From: Sphingomonadales bacterium Ga0077557
GTDB lineage: Bacteria > Pseudomonadota > Alphaproteobacteria > Sphingomonadales > Sphingomonadaceae
Direction: 5' to 3'
Assembly (NCBI GenBank): GCA_001464615.1
Contig: LNFI01000040.1
Coordinates: forward strand, 1-64,000
DNA length: 64,000 nucleotides
Positions 1 to 7,981 of this stretch are shown one piece after another. The notes below the pieces were generated by a model. The model ran no database searches. It had not been told where the DNA came from and saw only the letters and a list, made by a program, of their open reading frames with translations. Both the position numbers and the translations under genes were made by a program. Within the stretch, counting starts at the first letter, position 1. Every line of letters starts with the position of its first letter.

Positions 1-37
1 GATAATTGCACTTATCACATATCCATATTTGACGCCT

Positions 38-47
38 CCTTATAAGG
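38..47. promoter_or_regulatory. 10-bp perfect palindrome before the first recombinase gene
   Basis: CCTTATAAGG lies 20 bp before the ATG at 67, in the only AT-rich stretch of this end. It could be a recombinase or repressor site. There is no second copy to compare with, so this is only a marked dyad. Confidence 0.25.
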
Positions 48-66
48 TGCTGTAGAACTGCTCGCG

Positions 67-1299
67 ATGGAGCACGCCGGAAAGATCGATGAAAGCGCTC
101 TGACACCAGGGGAAAAGCAGGCGCTGCCAGCAGCGTCGGTTGACGATCTCTCCTGGGCGGTCGTCAAGATGCGCGCTGGGCAGCGTATTGTCGTCAATGA
201 GGCGTTGCTCGCCGCGTACCAGGCCGCGTCTTCGCCGCACAGCATCCGGGCGCTCAAGTCCGACCTGGAAGCATTCGACCTCTGGTGCCGACGCATGGCC
301 CGCATCGCGCTGCCAGCCACCCCCGAGACCGTCGCGGACTATCTCGATGGCCGTGCGGGGCAGGGGAGCAAGCCGGCCTCGCTTGGCCGCTACAAGGCGT
401 CGATCGCCAAGATCCATCAGCTGCTCGATCTCAAAGACCCGACGTCGGCTTCGCTGGTAAAGCTGCGGCTGCAGGCGATCCGCCGAAGTCTCGGCACCGC
501 ACAGAAGCAAGCGCGACCGCTGCGGTTCAAGGGGCCGGTGCGCAACGTCGAGCACGACGCACCCCGCGGGCTCAATGTTCGGGCGCTGCTCGAAAGCTGC
601 GCGGAGGATCTGCCGGGCCTGCGCGATCGCGCACTGCTGTCGGCGGGATACGACACCGGCTTACGCGCCTCCGAACTGGTCGCGATCGCGGTTGAGCACA
701 TCGTCGAAGCGATCGATCCTGAAGCGCGGCTGCTTAGCATTCCGCGTAGCAAAGGTGATCAGGAGGGGGAGGGGGCCACTGCTTATCTCAGTCCCCGCAC
801 GGTTGGCGCGTTGGCGGCTTGGCTTGAGGCAGCTGGCATCGAGCATGGTCCGGTGTTCCGGCGGGTGAATGTGCGGCGCTACAAGGCGAAGGCGGCGGTG
901 CGGGGGCGGCCGATCGATAGCATCTCCGGGCGCGAGACATGGGACCTACGAAAGACGCTATCGAAGGCAGCAGTGCCGGCGCGGATCGAGTACGACGTAG
1001 GGGAGGGGGCGCTGCATCCCGCGTCGGTCGGTCCGATCTATCGCGCGATGATACAGCGGGCGTTCGACCGTGGTGCCCTGGCGGATCTGACAGCAGACGA
1101 TCTGGTGCGGCTGCTCAAGGGGGTCAGCGCGCACTCGACGCGGGTCGGGCTCAACCAGGACCTGTTCGCCAGCGGCGAGGATTTGGCAGGGATCATGGAT
1201 GCGCTGCGGTGGAAGTCGCCGCGGATGCCGCTTGCCTACAATCGCAATCTGGCCGCAGAGCAGGGTGCTGCTGGACGGCTGATGGCCAAAATCGGTTGA
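67..1299 (+). CDS. tyrosine recombinase / phage-type integrase
   Basis: A 410-aa tyrosine recombinase, predicted to cut and rejoin DNA through a 3'-phosphotyrosine. The N-terminal part (about residues 50-150) fits a SAM-like core-binding domain. The catalytic part shows R200 in TGLRASEL, an H356-x-x-R359 pair in AHSTR, a Trp (W382) where many members have the second His or Trp, and the nucleophile Y391 in LAYNRN. All catalytic positions are present, so it is probably active. No clear Shine-Dalgarno sequence precedes the ATG at 67, and the true start could be slightly different. It lies near a putative attachment scar at 5309-5363 and is a candidate enzyme for that integration, but the IS91-type element lies between them. 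The target site is unknown. Confidence 0.88.
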   Translation: MEHAGKIDESALTPGEKQALPAASVDDLSWAVVKMRAGQRIVVNEALLAAYQAASSPHSIRALKSDLEAFDLWCRRMARIALPATPETVADYLDGRAGQGSKPASLGRYKASIAKIHQLLDLKDPTSASLVKLRLQAIRRSLGTAQKQARPLRFKGPVRNVEHDAPRGLNVRALLESCAEDLPGLRDRALLSAGYDTGLRASELVAIAVEHIVEAIDPEARLLSIPRSKGDQEGEGATAYLSPRTVGALAAWLEAAGIEHGPVFRRVNVRRYKAKAAVRGRPIDSISGRETWDLRKTLSKAAVPARIEYDVGEGALHPASVGPIYRAMIQRAFDRGALADLTADDLVRLLKGVSAHSTRVGLNQDLFASGEDLAGIMDALRWKSPRMPLAYNRNLAAEQGAAGRLMAKIG

Positions 1300-1360
1300 T
1301 CGTGCCCCACTCGGATAGCCCCAATAAGCGGATCACGCGCTCCCAGTTCACACGGCGGTT

Positions 1361-1405
1361 TATAATGGACTTACATAGTTCTACTCAAATCAGCTAGAAC
1401 CATGT
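1361..1405 (+). promoter_or_regulatory. promoter -10 and overlapping inverted repeat before the AAA ATPase gene
   Basis: A perfect TATAAT sits at 1361-1366. Just downstream are 11-bp arms at 1373-1383 and 1395-1405 that match at 10 of 11 positions, separated by 11 bp. A TAAGGAG ribosome site follows, then the ATG at 1418. The position of the dyad, right over the expected transcription start, fits a repressor operator. No good -35 box stands 17 bp upstream of the TATAAT. Regulatory role is inferred. Confidence 0.45.
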
Positions 1406-1417
1406 AAGGAGCCTAGA

Positions 1418-2611
1418 ATGGATCCACGCCGCAACCCTTTCGCACCAGGTGCTGGCAGCCGCCCACCCGAGCTCGCCGGCCGGGACGACATCCTAGAAAC
1501 GGTCGCCGTCGCACTCGACCGGATTCGTAACGGTCGTCATGCCCAAAGCATGATCCTGCTGGGATTGCGCGGGGTGGGCAAGACGGTGCTGCTCAACGCC
1601 ATGCGCAGGGCCGCAGAAGGCGAGGGCATCCTGAGCGTGCCGATCGAAGCGCCCGAAGGCCAGTCGTTGCCCGCCATGCTGGTTCCGGCGCTCCGCACCG
1701 CCATGCTCAAGCTTGATCGGGGGCAGGCGGCAATGACGCTGGCAAAACGCGGGTTGGGTGCTCTGGCGCGGTTCGTCAAGGCGTTCAAGCTGAGTTACGG
1801 TGAGCTGGAGGCGTCGCTCGATCTGGGGGAGATTGGGATCGCGGACAATGGCGATCTCGACGCCGATCTGATCGACTTGATCGACCTGGCGGGAGCCGCC
1901 GCCGCTGAGCGAGACACCGCCCTCGTGCTCTTCATCGACGAGCTGCAATATGTGCCCGAACGCGAACTGGCGGCGCTCATCACCGCGCTTCATCGCGCCC
2001 GCCAGAACGACCGTCCCATCACACTGGTAGCCGCTGGCCTGCCGCAACTGGCCGGGCAGATGGGCAAAGCCAAGTCCTATGCCGAACGACTATTTTTGTT
2101 CACCAGCATCGGTCCGCTCGGCACCGAAGCGGCCAGTTCGGCCATAATCCATCCGATCGAGGCGGAGGAATGTGCGATTGAGCCTGCCGCGGTCGCGCAA
2201 ATCATCGCTGTCACCGAGGGCTATCCCTATTTTCTCCAAGAATGGGGCAAGCAATGCTGGGATGCCGCCGTCGCTTGCCCTATTACTGTGGCGGACGTCG
2301 ATCTGGCTCACCCCACGGCCATCGCCGCACTCGATGACAGTTTCTTTCGTGTGCGGTTCGATCGCCTGACACCGTCCGAAAAGCGCTATCTGCGGGGCAT
2401 GGCGGATCTGGGGGAGGGGCCCTTTGGATCGACCGCCATCGCCGAGCATATAGGTCGGAAGTCGTCGAGCTTTGGCCCCGTGCGTGCGTCCCTGATTGCA
2501 AAGGGCATGATTTACACGCCGGGCTACGGCGAGACAGCGTTTACCGTGCCAATGTTCGGGGGGTTCATGCGGCGGGCGATGCCCACCGGGATGGATACTA
2601 TCGATTCATAG
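1418..2611 (+). CDS. Orc1/Cdc6-like AAA ATPase
   Basis: A 397-aa P-loop ATPase with Walker A at residues 49-56 (GLRGVGKT) and Walker B LFIDE around D174-E175. The order of motifs and the C-terminal winged-helix-like part (about 300-390) fit the Cdc6/Orc1-type ATP-binding proteins that are common in bacterial mobile elements. The strong ribosome site TAAGGAG stands 7 bases before the ATG. Partner and substrate cannot be told from the sequence; such ATPases occur both as accessory proteins of recombination modules and as stand-alone cargo. Its neighbours here are a tyrosine recombinase upstream and an IS91-type element downstream. Confidence 0.75.
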   Translation: MDPRRNPFAPGAGSRPPELAGRDDILETVAVALDRIRNGRHAQSMILLGLRGVGKTVLLNAMRRAAEGEGILSVPIEAPEGQSLPAMLVPALRTAMLKLDRGQAAMTLAKRGLGALARFVKAFKLSYGELEASLDLGEIGIADNGDLDADLIDLIDLAGAAAAERDTALVLFIDELQYVPERELAALITALHRARQNDRPITLVAAGLPQLAGQMGKAKSYAERLFLFTSIGPLGTEAASSAIIHPIEAEECAIEPAAVAQIIAVTEGYPYFLQEWGKQCWDAAVACPITVADVDLAHPTAIAALDDSFFRVRFDRLTPSEKRYLRGMADLGEGPFGSTAIAEHIGRKSSSFGPVRASLIAKGMIYTPGYGETAFTVPMFGGFMRRAMPTGMDTIDS

Positions 2612-2832
2612 CTGCCGGTCGGTCTCGATCCTTCGCCACTGGGACAGAAATTTCTTGGCGAAATGGGTGCGGAGCAGAAGGGCGGCATTTCGGCAATATG
2701 GGTGGAAGCACGAACCCGCTGCGCGGGAGGGCGCGTGCGGCACGGATGAGGTGAAGGAACGAGCGTAGCGCGGCGGTTGAGCGCTGCGGGATGCAGGATG
2801 AACATCGCGGCTCCACCAGAAGGAGCCCTGCC

Positions 2833-3741
2833 ATGAACATCCTCGTACCCGTTGTTGCTGTCAGCCCACTACGCCAGCGTCTCATCGACGAGATGGATAT
2901 ACGCCGGTTCGGCCGCGAGACGCAGCGTAACTACATCCGCGATGTCGGGCGGTTCGCGACGTTCCTCGGGCGCTCGCCGGACACGGCAACGGCTGAGGAG
3001 GTGCGGTGCTTCCAGGTCGAGCAGTGCGAGTTGGGCGTGCCGGTGCCGACCATGAACGCCATCGTGTCGGCGTTGCGGTTCTTCTTCATACAGACGCTCG
3101 ATCGGCCAGACCTGGCGCGCAAGCTGGTTCGCATGCGGCACGTGCGCAAGTTGCCGGTCGTGCTCAGTCAGGACGAGGTGGCGCGGCTGCTGGCCGCGAC
3201 CACGTGCCTGAAGCATCAGGCAGCGCTGTCGGTCGCCTATGGTGCCGGATTGCGTGGCGCCGAGATCGCCGGCCTCAAGGTGCGCGACATCGATAGCGAG
3301 CGCATGCTGCTGCGGGTCGAGCGCGGCAAGGGCGGGCGGTATCGCAACGCCATGCTCCCGACGGGGCTTCTGGCGTTGCTGCGAGAGTGGTGGCGGGTTG
3401 GTCGACAGGAGGGCGTATTGCACGTCGACGGCTGGCTGTTCCCCGGCCAGCACTATCTCAAGCCGCTCAACACGCGGCAACTGCACCGTATCGTCGTGGA
3501 AGCGAGCGTAGCGGCGGGCATCGGCAAGCGCGTCGGGCCGCACACGGTGCGGCACTGCTTCGCCACCCACCTGCTCGAGGACGGGATCGACGTTCGCATC
3601 ATCCAGACGCTGCTGGGGCACGCCAAGCTGGAGACCACCGCCTATTATACGCAGGTTGCCACCCGGGTGCTGCGCAATGTGACCAGTCCGTTCGACCGGC
3701 TGGCGATGGCCGCTATGGAAGCGAGAACGCCCAGCGGCTGA
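2833..3741 (+). CDS. tyrosine recombinase, IS91-associated
   Basis: A 302-aa XerC/D-like tyrosine recombinase. The core shows R141 in AGLRGAE, H237-x-x-R240 in HTVRH, H263 in LLGHAKLE, and the nucleophile Y272 in AYYTQ, so the catalytic set is complete. I prefer the ATG at 2833 over the in-frame ATG at 2791 because an AGAAGGAG ribosome site stands at 2818-2825. The IS91-type transposase follows after 6 bp, an arrangement seen in many IS91-family copies, where the recombinase probably helps resolve or integrate intermediates; its exact job is not established. Confidence 0.87.
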   Translation: MNILVPVVAVSPLRQRLIDEMDIRRFGRETQRNYIRDVGRFATFLGRSPDTATAEEVRCFQVEQCELGVPVPTMNAIVSALRFFFIQTLDRPDLARKLVRMRHVRKLPVVLSQDEVARLLAATTCLKHQAALSVAYGAGLRGAEIAGLKVRDIDSERMLLRVERGKGGRYRNAMLPTGLLALLREWWRVGRQEGVLHVDGWLFPGQHYLKPLNTRQLHRIVVEASVAAGIGKRVGPHTVRHCFATHLLEDGIDVRIIQTLLGHAKLETTAYYTQVATRVLRNVTSPFDRLAMAAMEARTPSG

Positions 3742-3747
3742 GCGGGC

Positions 3748-4941
3748 ATGCGCGCCTCCATCGAGGTCGCCGACATCTTCCGTGCCGCGGGGTCCGCCTA
3801 CCGGGTCGTGCGTGCCGGACATCTGAGCCTGGACCAGCTCAAGGTGATGTCGGCGATAGAGACCTGCCGCACCGCCGTGATGGGTGGTCACGTCGATGCC
3901 TGCACCGACTGCGGGCATTGGCGGGTCGCCTACAACTCCTGCCGCAACCGGCACTGCCCGCGGTGCCAGGGCGCGACTGCGCGCACCTGGCTCGCCGAAC
4001 GCAAGGCCGACCTGCTGCCGGTCGGCTACTTCCACGTCGTGTTCACGCTGCCCGCCGAGGTCGCTGACATCGCGCTCCAGAACAAGGCAGCGGTCTATGG
4101 CCTGCTGTTCCAAGCGGCGTCCGAGACGATAACGACGATCGCCGCCGACCCGAAGCATCTCGGCGCATGCATCGGCATCACCGCCGTGCTGCACACCTGG
4201 GGCTCGGCGATGACCCATCATCCGCACGTCCACATGATCGTGCCGGGCGGCGGGCTGTCGCCAGACAGAAGACGCTGGATCTCGTCGCGCCCGGCGTTCC
4301 TCCTGCCGGTCAGGGTGTTGGGCAAGCTGTTCCGCCGCCTGTTCCTCACCAGGCTGATGGCCTTGCATGAGGCCGGGCGGCTCGCCTTCTACGGCGGTAT
4401 CGCGCACCTCGCCGACCGCCGCGCGTTCCTGCGCCACCTGTCACCGGTTCGGAAGAAGCGGTGGGTCGTCTACGCCAAGCCGCCGTTCGCCGGGCCCGAG
4501 ACGGTGCTCGCCTATCTATCGCGCTACACGCACCGCGTCGCGATCTCGAACAGCCGACTCATGCGCTTCGACCAGACCGGCGTTACCTTCCGCTACAAGG
4601 ATTATCGCCGGGGCGGTGCCGACCGGCAGCAGGTCATGACGCTGACCGCTGACGAGTTCATCCGCCGCTTCCTGCTCCATGTCCTGCCGAAGGGCTTTCA
4701 CCGCATCCGCCACTACGGCCTGCTCGCCGGCGCCACCCGCAAGGTCGTGCTCAACCACGTCCGCCAGTTACTGGGGGTCGTCCCGCCGGCCATGATCGAC
4801 GCGCACGCCGAACAGGAAGACGTCCGTCCGCCTTGTCCGTGCTGCGGCGGGCACATGGTCATCGTCGAGACCTTCGAACGTCAGCGTCAGCCCCGCGCGC
4901 CTCCGACTCCTGCGCCACTATCCGGGATATCGGCGTCGTGA
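3748..4941 (+). CDS. tnpA: IS91-family transposase (HUH / Y1 type)
   Basis: A 397-aa rolling-circle transposase of about the usual family length. The N-terminal zinc-binding module has paired cysteines (CTDCGH and CRNRHCPRC). The HUH metal site is HPHVH with H160 and H162. The candidate catalytic tyrosine is in the YLSRYTHR segment (Y256 or Y260). A second cysteine pair (CPCCGG) lies near the C-terminus. The enzyme nicks one strand at the element's origin and moves it by rolling-circle replication, which can also mobilise flanking DNA. No frameshift or stop is seen, so the copy is probably functional. Confidence 0.92.
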   Translation: MRASIEVADIFRAAGSAYRVVRAGHLSLDQLKVMSAIETCRTAVMGGHVDACTDCGHWRVAYNSCRNRHCPRCQGATARTWLAERKADLLPVGYFHVVFTLPAEVADIALQNKAAVYGLLFQAASETITTIAADPKHLGACIGITAVLHTWGSAMTHHPHVHMIVPGGGLSPDRRRWISSRPAFLLPVRVLGKLFRRLFLTRLMALHEAGRLAFYGGIAHLADRRAFLRHLSPVRKKRWVVYAKPPFAGPETVLAYLSRYTHRVAISNSRLMRFDQTGVTFRYKDYRRGGADRQQVMTLTADEFIRRFLLHVLPKGFHRIRHYGLLAGATRKVVLNHVRQLLGVVPPAMIDAHAEQEDVRPPCPCCGGHMVIVETFERQRQPRAPPTPAPLSGISAS

Positions 4942-5308
4942 CCCGGCATGGCCTGACAGCGACAGACCCTGCAGCGCCCATGCTTGCGGAGACGATGCCG
5001 TCTGCGCCGATGGCCATCAGATGGGCGACCACATCGAGCAAAGCCGAGCTTCTCGCGCCAGCGAAGCTATCGTGGCCACCCAAACTCGGACAGTCCGCAT
5101 CCAGACTCACGCCCGCATCCGCCATGTCGCGGGTCACCGAAACCGGCTCAAAACCGAAAACCCCATAGCGAACCGCTTGGGGCCCGCGGGTTCGGGCCTC
5201 CAAGACTTTCGTACGCCTGCCGGCATCCGAAACTCTTCAGGAAGACGGCCTGGCCGCTGTCCGCCGATCAACCCGCGAAAGCGGACATTGATCTCGTGGT
5301 CAGCCCAT
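4942..5308. other. 367-bp non-coding stretch between the IS91 transposase and the tRNA fragment
   Basis: No convincing gene. It should contain the right (origin) end of the IS91-type element. The only clear structure is a 7-bp inverted repeat, TGTCCGC at 5258-5264 and GCGGACA at 5281-5287, with a 16-nt loop. Short ORFs here have no ribosome site, and two of them run into the tRNA fragment. Confidence 0.5.
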
Positions 5309-5363
5309 CTCAAAATCCAGTTCCTTAATCGGAGTGTCGGTTCGATCCCGACCGCCCGCACCA
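5309..5363 (+). tRNA. truncated tRNA-Leu(CAA), 3' part only: putative attachment site
   Basis: The segment starts exactly at an anticodon loop CTCAAAA (anticodon CAA). It continues with the 3' anticodon stem TCCAG, a class II variable arm, a T stem-loop GTCGG-TTCGATC-CCGAC, the 3' acceptor strand CGCCCGC, the discriminator A and CCA. The matching 5' half (acceptor strand, D arm, 5' anticodon stem) is absent upstream, so this is not a working tRNA gene. A 3' tRNA copy starting in the anticodon loop is the classic scar of tyrosine-recombinase integration. By its orientation, the integrated DNA should lie to the left and the original downstream DNA to the right. Confidence 0.8.
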
Positions 5364-5435
5364 TCTAAACTCAATCTTCCGTGCTTTTAGGTGCGCCTAT
5401 GTTGGTCTTACTCGGTGCTGCACTCACCCCTCGGT

Positions 5436-6104
5436 TCAAAGCGCGGAGCGCAATAACCTTTGCGTGACGGATTGCGCTTCGCCGACGAGAGGTCGTGTTT
5501 GATCGCGAAATAGAAGTTGACCGTTAATGGCTTCTGCAAAAGCGGGCTTCATCGTTTCCGCGGCTTTGAGCGCGGTAGCACAGCGGTCGATTCCGCATTG
5601 CCGAAGCGCGGCGACGACATAATCATCGCCGTAGTGACCCACGACCGCCGCCAGATCGAACATATCGCGAGGCTGCATATGGCTGCCGCGATAGAAGATC
5701 TTTTTCGCGATGATTTCGGAGGGCCTTTCCAAGGCCACATTCTGCCCACGGATCGACTGTGATGCGGTCGGATCGTCGGTGATATCGGCACAGCAGATAA
5801 AATCGATTTCGCCCATACCCTCGAAGATAAGCTTGATAGCACGGGTACCGTCGCTCTGATAGGCGTCTGGCTGCCGGTCGAGCGCATAGGCCTGGGTTAC
5901 GGGATTAAGAAACGGCAGGATTTGCGGGTCGTCGATAAACAGATCGATATCGTGGCTTTCGCGATGATCAATCTGCAGCATCAACGCGGTTCCGCCACCA
6001 AAACTCCACATCGGCCGATGCCCGACGGCAGCTTCAGCCTGATCGATCAGTTTTATCGCGATGTCGAATAGAAGAGGCCATTGGCTAGCCCCCGGTGTGA
6101 GCAC
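5436..6104 (-). CDS. AbiEii/AbiGii-like nucleotidyltransferase (putative toxin)
   Basis: A 222-aa protein of the AbiEii / DUF1814 nucleotidyltransferase-like family. The signature is near residues 30-60: an FGGGTALML loop followed by HRESHDIDLF, the G-G...D-x-D arrangement of the polymerase-beta fold. In the studied AbiE system such proteins are GTP-binding toxins used in abortive infection. The start is a GTG at 6104. The gene follows the 87-aa upstream gene with a 3-bp gap, so the two are probably one toxin-antitoxin unit. The partner is not the usual AbiEi winged-helix protein. Confidence 0.75.
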   Translation of the reverse strand: MLTPGASQWPLLFDIAIKLIDQAEAAVGHRPMWSFGGGTALMLQIDHRESHDIDLFIDDPQILPFLNPVTQAYALDRQPDAYQSDGTRAIKLIFEGMGEIDFICCADITDDPTASQSIRGQNVALERPSEIIAKKIFYRGSHMQPRDMFDLAAVVGHYGDDYVVAALRQCGIDRCATALKAAETMKPAFAEAINGQLLFRDQTRPLVGEAQSVTQRLLRSAL

Positions 6105-6107
6105 CCG

Positions 6108-6371
6108 TTACGCTGCCAGAGGAAGCGAGTAGCCCGACATTTCCGCAAATTGCGAAGCGGTCTGATGCGCGAGGTTAATATCCACGCCCATGGCGACGAT
6201 GAAAGCTTCCTGGATTTTTGGGCTAACTTCGGAAAAGAACGCAAAAACCGAAGCGTCATAGGTGCTGGCGCTCTGCAGGTCGGCGATCTTCGCGGCAAGC
6301 GCATGGGCGGAAAGGTTCACCCCATAAGGGGCGTTGACCGTCGCCATCACTTGAGTTTCCACGCTTGTCAT
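6108..6371 (-). CDS. small hypothetical protein, possible antitoxin of the AbiEii-like gene
   Basis: An 87-aa protein coupled to the AbiEii-like gene (3-bp gap). I do not recognise a family. It is mostly alanine-rich and predicted helical, with no cysteine and no obvious DNA-binding helix-turn-helix. The start is either the ATG at 6371 or an in-frame ATG at 6347. A role as antitoxin or as fold-helper of the toxin is inferred only from gene order and size. Confidence 0.5.
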   Translation of the reverse strand: MTSVETQVMATVNAPYGVNLSAHALAAKIADLQSASTYDASVFAFFSEVSPKIQEAFIVAMGVDINLAHQTASQFAEMSGYSLPLAA

Positions 6372-6523
6372 CTTCCGCTTTCGTTAGCTGGATCGCGTTC
6401 AGATCCCAGAATATAGGCTTTTCCGGTTATCAAAACAAGAATGCTACCCTGCGATAGCTCGTGATCGACCGTTCTCTCTAGGTAAAACCGCAAAGATAGT
6501 TACGCGGTTCCGCCAAAATTGGC

Positions 6524-7024
6524 TCATTTGGCAGGGAGCCGCTTCGTTTTAGGAGCCCCTAGCGACCCGGAAGATTGTTCCAAATTCGCCGCTGATTCGA
6601 CACTGCGCGGTGCGAAACTCAACACCGGTAAAGGGCGCATTATCAAACCGGCTTGTGAAGTAAGCGACGCGACCAAGGCCCGAAAATAGGGATAGGTCGC
6701 GATCTTGCCAACGCGCTCGACAAACAGCTCGCATGCGGGCTGGTCGCACTCTCCATCGATCCTGTAGCTGATGAGGTAGGTGGCATTAATCGAGAGAACT
6801 TTCCTCCGAGCCTGTCGGCAAACAACCTCAAAACCCAGAACGCCGTAGAGCGACCCTGATTCTGATTCTAGGAAACTCTCTAATAGACCTGCCGTCACAT
6901 TATTTTGCCAGGCATCCGGATCGAGATCGAGCGCTTCCGGCTTCATTTCGAACTTGCTCACGGTCATTCGAATACTTCGTAGATTGGCACGAGCAACGAG
7001 GCTGTTATAGGTCTGAGGGTCCAT
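6524..7024 (-). CDS. SecB-like chaperone of a TAC toxin-antitoxin system
   Basis: A 166-aa protein starting at MDPQTYNSL (ATG at 7024). The second half has the SecB hallmark pattern: a glutamate/phenylalanine-rich strand, then YPYFRALVASLTSQAGL followed by a proline-rich LPVL stretch. It lies directly downstream (32 bp) of a helix-turn-helix antitoxin gene. This is the layout of toxin-antitoxin-chaperone (TAC) systems, where a dedicated SecB-like protein binds the unstable antitoxin. The longer reading frame from 7141 overlaps the antitoxin gene and is unlikely to be the true start. A housekeeping SecB role is unlikely in this context. Confidence 0.72.
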   Translation of the reverse strand: MDPQTYNSLVARANLRSIRMTVSKFEMKPEALDLDPDAWQNNVTAGLLESFLESESGSLYGVLGFEVVCRQARRKVLSINATYLISYRIDGECDQPACELFVERVGKIATYPYFRALVASLTSQAGLIMRPLPVLSFAPRSVESAANLEQSSGSLGAPKTKRLPAK

Positions 7025-7056
7025 TTTATTCGGATCTTGGGGCAATTGAACCACTC

Positions 7057-7557
7057 CTAACGCGCGCTGGCAAACCGACGTGGTTTGAAAGATTCCGCCT
7101 CTTCCGCACGTGCCCATCGGTTGAGCACGGTGCCCGCACACGGCAGGTTGAAGTTCGAATCCACGTGTCCCACGACAATATTCGGCGCCACTTGTAGATC
7201 ATCAACGATGCCGCTCACCGTCCAACGCTCGTCCCGATGCGCGTCATCACCACGAGCTGTCGCGATCGCCCGCGCATAGGCTTCATGCGTGGTGATGTAG
7301 GCTGTCTCACCCAGGTGATGGAAAATGCGGGCGATAGTACGAAGAGTCAGATTTTTGGCTTGATCGCCAAACATTTGGCTTACCCGAGCCTCGGTCACAT
7401 CGAGCCGCTTCGCCAAATCGCGAGCACGTAGACCCTTGCCGTTCAGAAGCGTTTGAATCTCGGTCTGGACTGCCAAAATCAGATCAGCTTCCGCCTCTTC
7501 GATGGCGTAGGTAATTGCGTCGCACGTGGCGGCATTTTCCTCGATCATCTTGGTCAT
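7057..7557 (-). CDS. HTH (XRE/HigA-like) antitoxin with C-terminal extension
   Basis: A 166-aa protein. Residues about 30-85 form a Cro/C1-type helix-turn-helix (LRARDLAKRLDVTEARVSQM). The remaining ~75 residues are a tail rich in short hydrophobic patches. In TAC antitoxins a C-terminal chaperone-addiction segment makes the antitoxin depend on the SecB-like partner; the tail here is a good candidate for that segment, but this is inference. The gene overlaps the upstream toxin-like gene by 4 bp (ATGA) and is followed by the SecB-like gene. It probably represses the unit through dyads in the promoter region around 7982-8072. Confidence 0.78.
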   Translation of the reverse strand: MTKMIEENAATCDAITYAIEEAEADLILAVQTEIQTLLNGKGLRARDLAKRLDVTEARVSQMFGDQAKNLTLRTIARIFHHLGETAYITTHEAYARAIATARGDDAHRDERWTVSGIVDDLQVAPNIVVGHVDSNFNLPCAGTVLNRWARAEEAESFKPRRFASAR

Positions 7558-7967
7558 CGTTCCGTTCCCTTCTGTTGTATGCCGTTCTCGAGCGGCAACA
7601 GGCTCTGGCGCGGTGCCTCGGGCTGCTGAACGAGTAACGCCACTTCCGAGCTGACACGCACCTCGGTCGTATAGAATGTCTGAAATCGATCGTCGGTACC
7701 GCGCCGTCCGATCACCAGGACGCCATCGGCAACGAATTCCTCGAGCCTACCAAAGCCGCCACCCTCGCAGCGGCGGAATGCCTGCTCGGGCATATTGTCG
7801 CACCCGGCGCAAAAGCGCTTGAAGGCTGCGACGAGTCTGAGGTGTGCCGATCTCTGGATTTTTGTTCTGAGGGTTTCCCAATCAGACGCGCGAATAGCGA
7901 TTCGGCGATGCACACCCTCAAATCGCACCTCCATGTGCTCGCTCGGCGTCCGGTCGGCTGAGTCCAC
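7554..7967 (-). CDS. putative toxin of the TAC unit (RelE/HigB-like, tentative)
   Basis: A 137-aa basic protein at the head of the TAC operon, coupled by a 4-bp overlap to the antitoxin gene. The middle (about residues 45-100) has an FKRF...FGRLEEF...FYTTEV pattern that recalls the RelE/HigB mRNA-interferase fold, but the match is weak. The call rests mainly on position. The GTG at 7967 is preferred because GAGGTGG precedes it at a suitable distance; an in-frame ATG at 7934 is the alternative. Two cysteines (CAGC) in the middle are unusual for RelE-type toxins. Confidence 0.55.
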   Translation of the reverse strand: MDSADRTPSEHMEVRFEGVHRRIAIRASDWETLRTKIQRSAHLRLVAAFKRFCAGCDNMPEQAFRRCEGGGFGRLEEFVADGVLVIGRRGTDDRFQTFYTTEVRVSSEVALLVQQPEAPRQSLLPLENGIQQKGTER

Positions 7968-7981
7968 ATCACCACCTCGCC

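Larger units (their letters stand above)
2791..4941 (+). mobile_element. IS91-family insertion element (core: recombinase plus Y1 transposase)
   Basis: Two co-directional genes 6 bp apart, a tyrosine recombinase and an IS91-type rolling-circle transposase, form the core. IS91-type elements have no terminal inverted repeats and make no target duplication, so I could not fix the outer ends. The left end should lie in 2612-2790 and the right end in 4942-5308. Both genes look intact. Confidence 0.8.

Noticed and set aside
2869..4437. Minus-strand ORF of 522 codons
   Set aside because: It is antisense to the IS91 recombinase and transposase genes, a by-product of their GC-rich codons.
5134..5364. 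Minus-strand ORF beginning with a MVRAVGIEPT-like stretch
   Set aside because: This peptide is the well-known false translation of a tRNA 3' end; it arises from the tRNA-Leu fragment at 5309-5363.
5021..5368. Plus-strand ORF ending in a SVGSIPTA-like stretch
   Set aside because: Also a false translation through the tRNA fragment; no ribosome site and no family.
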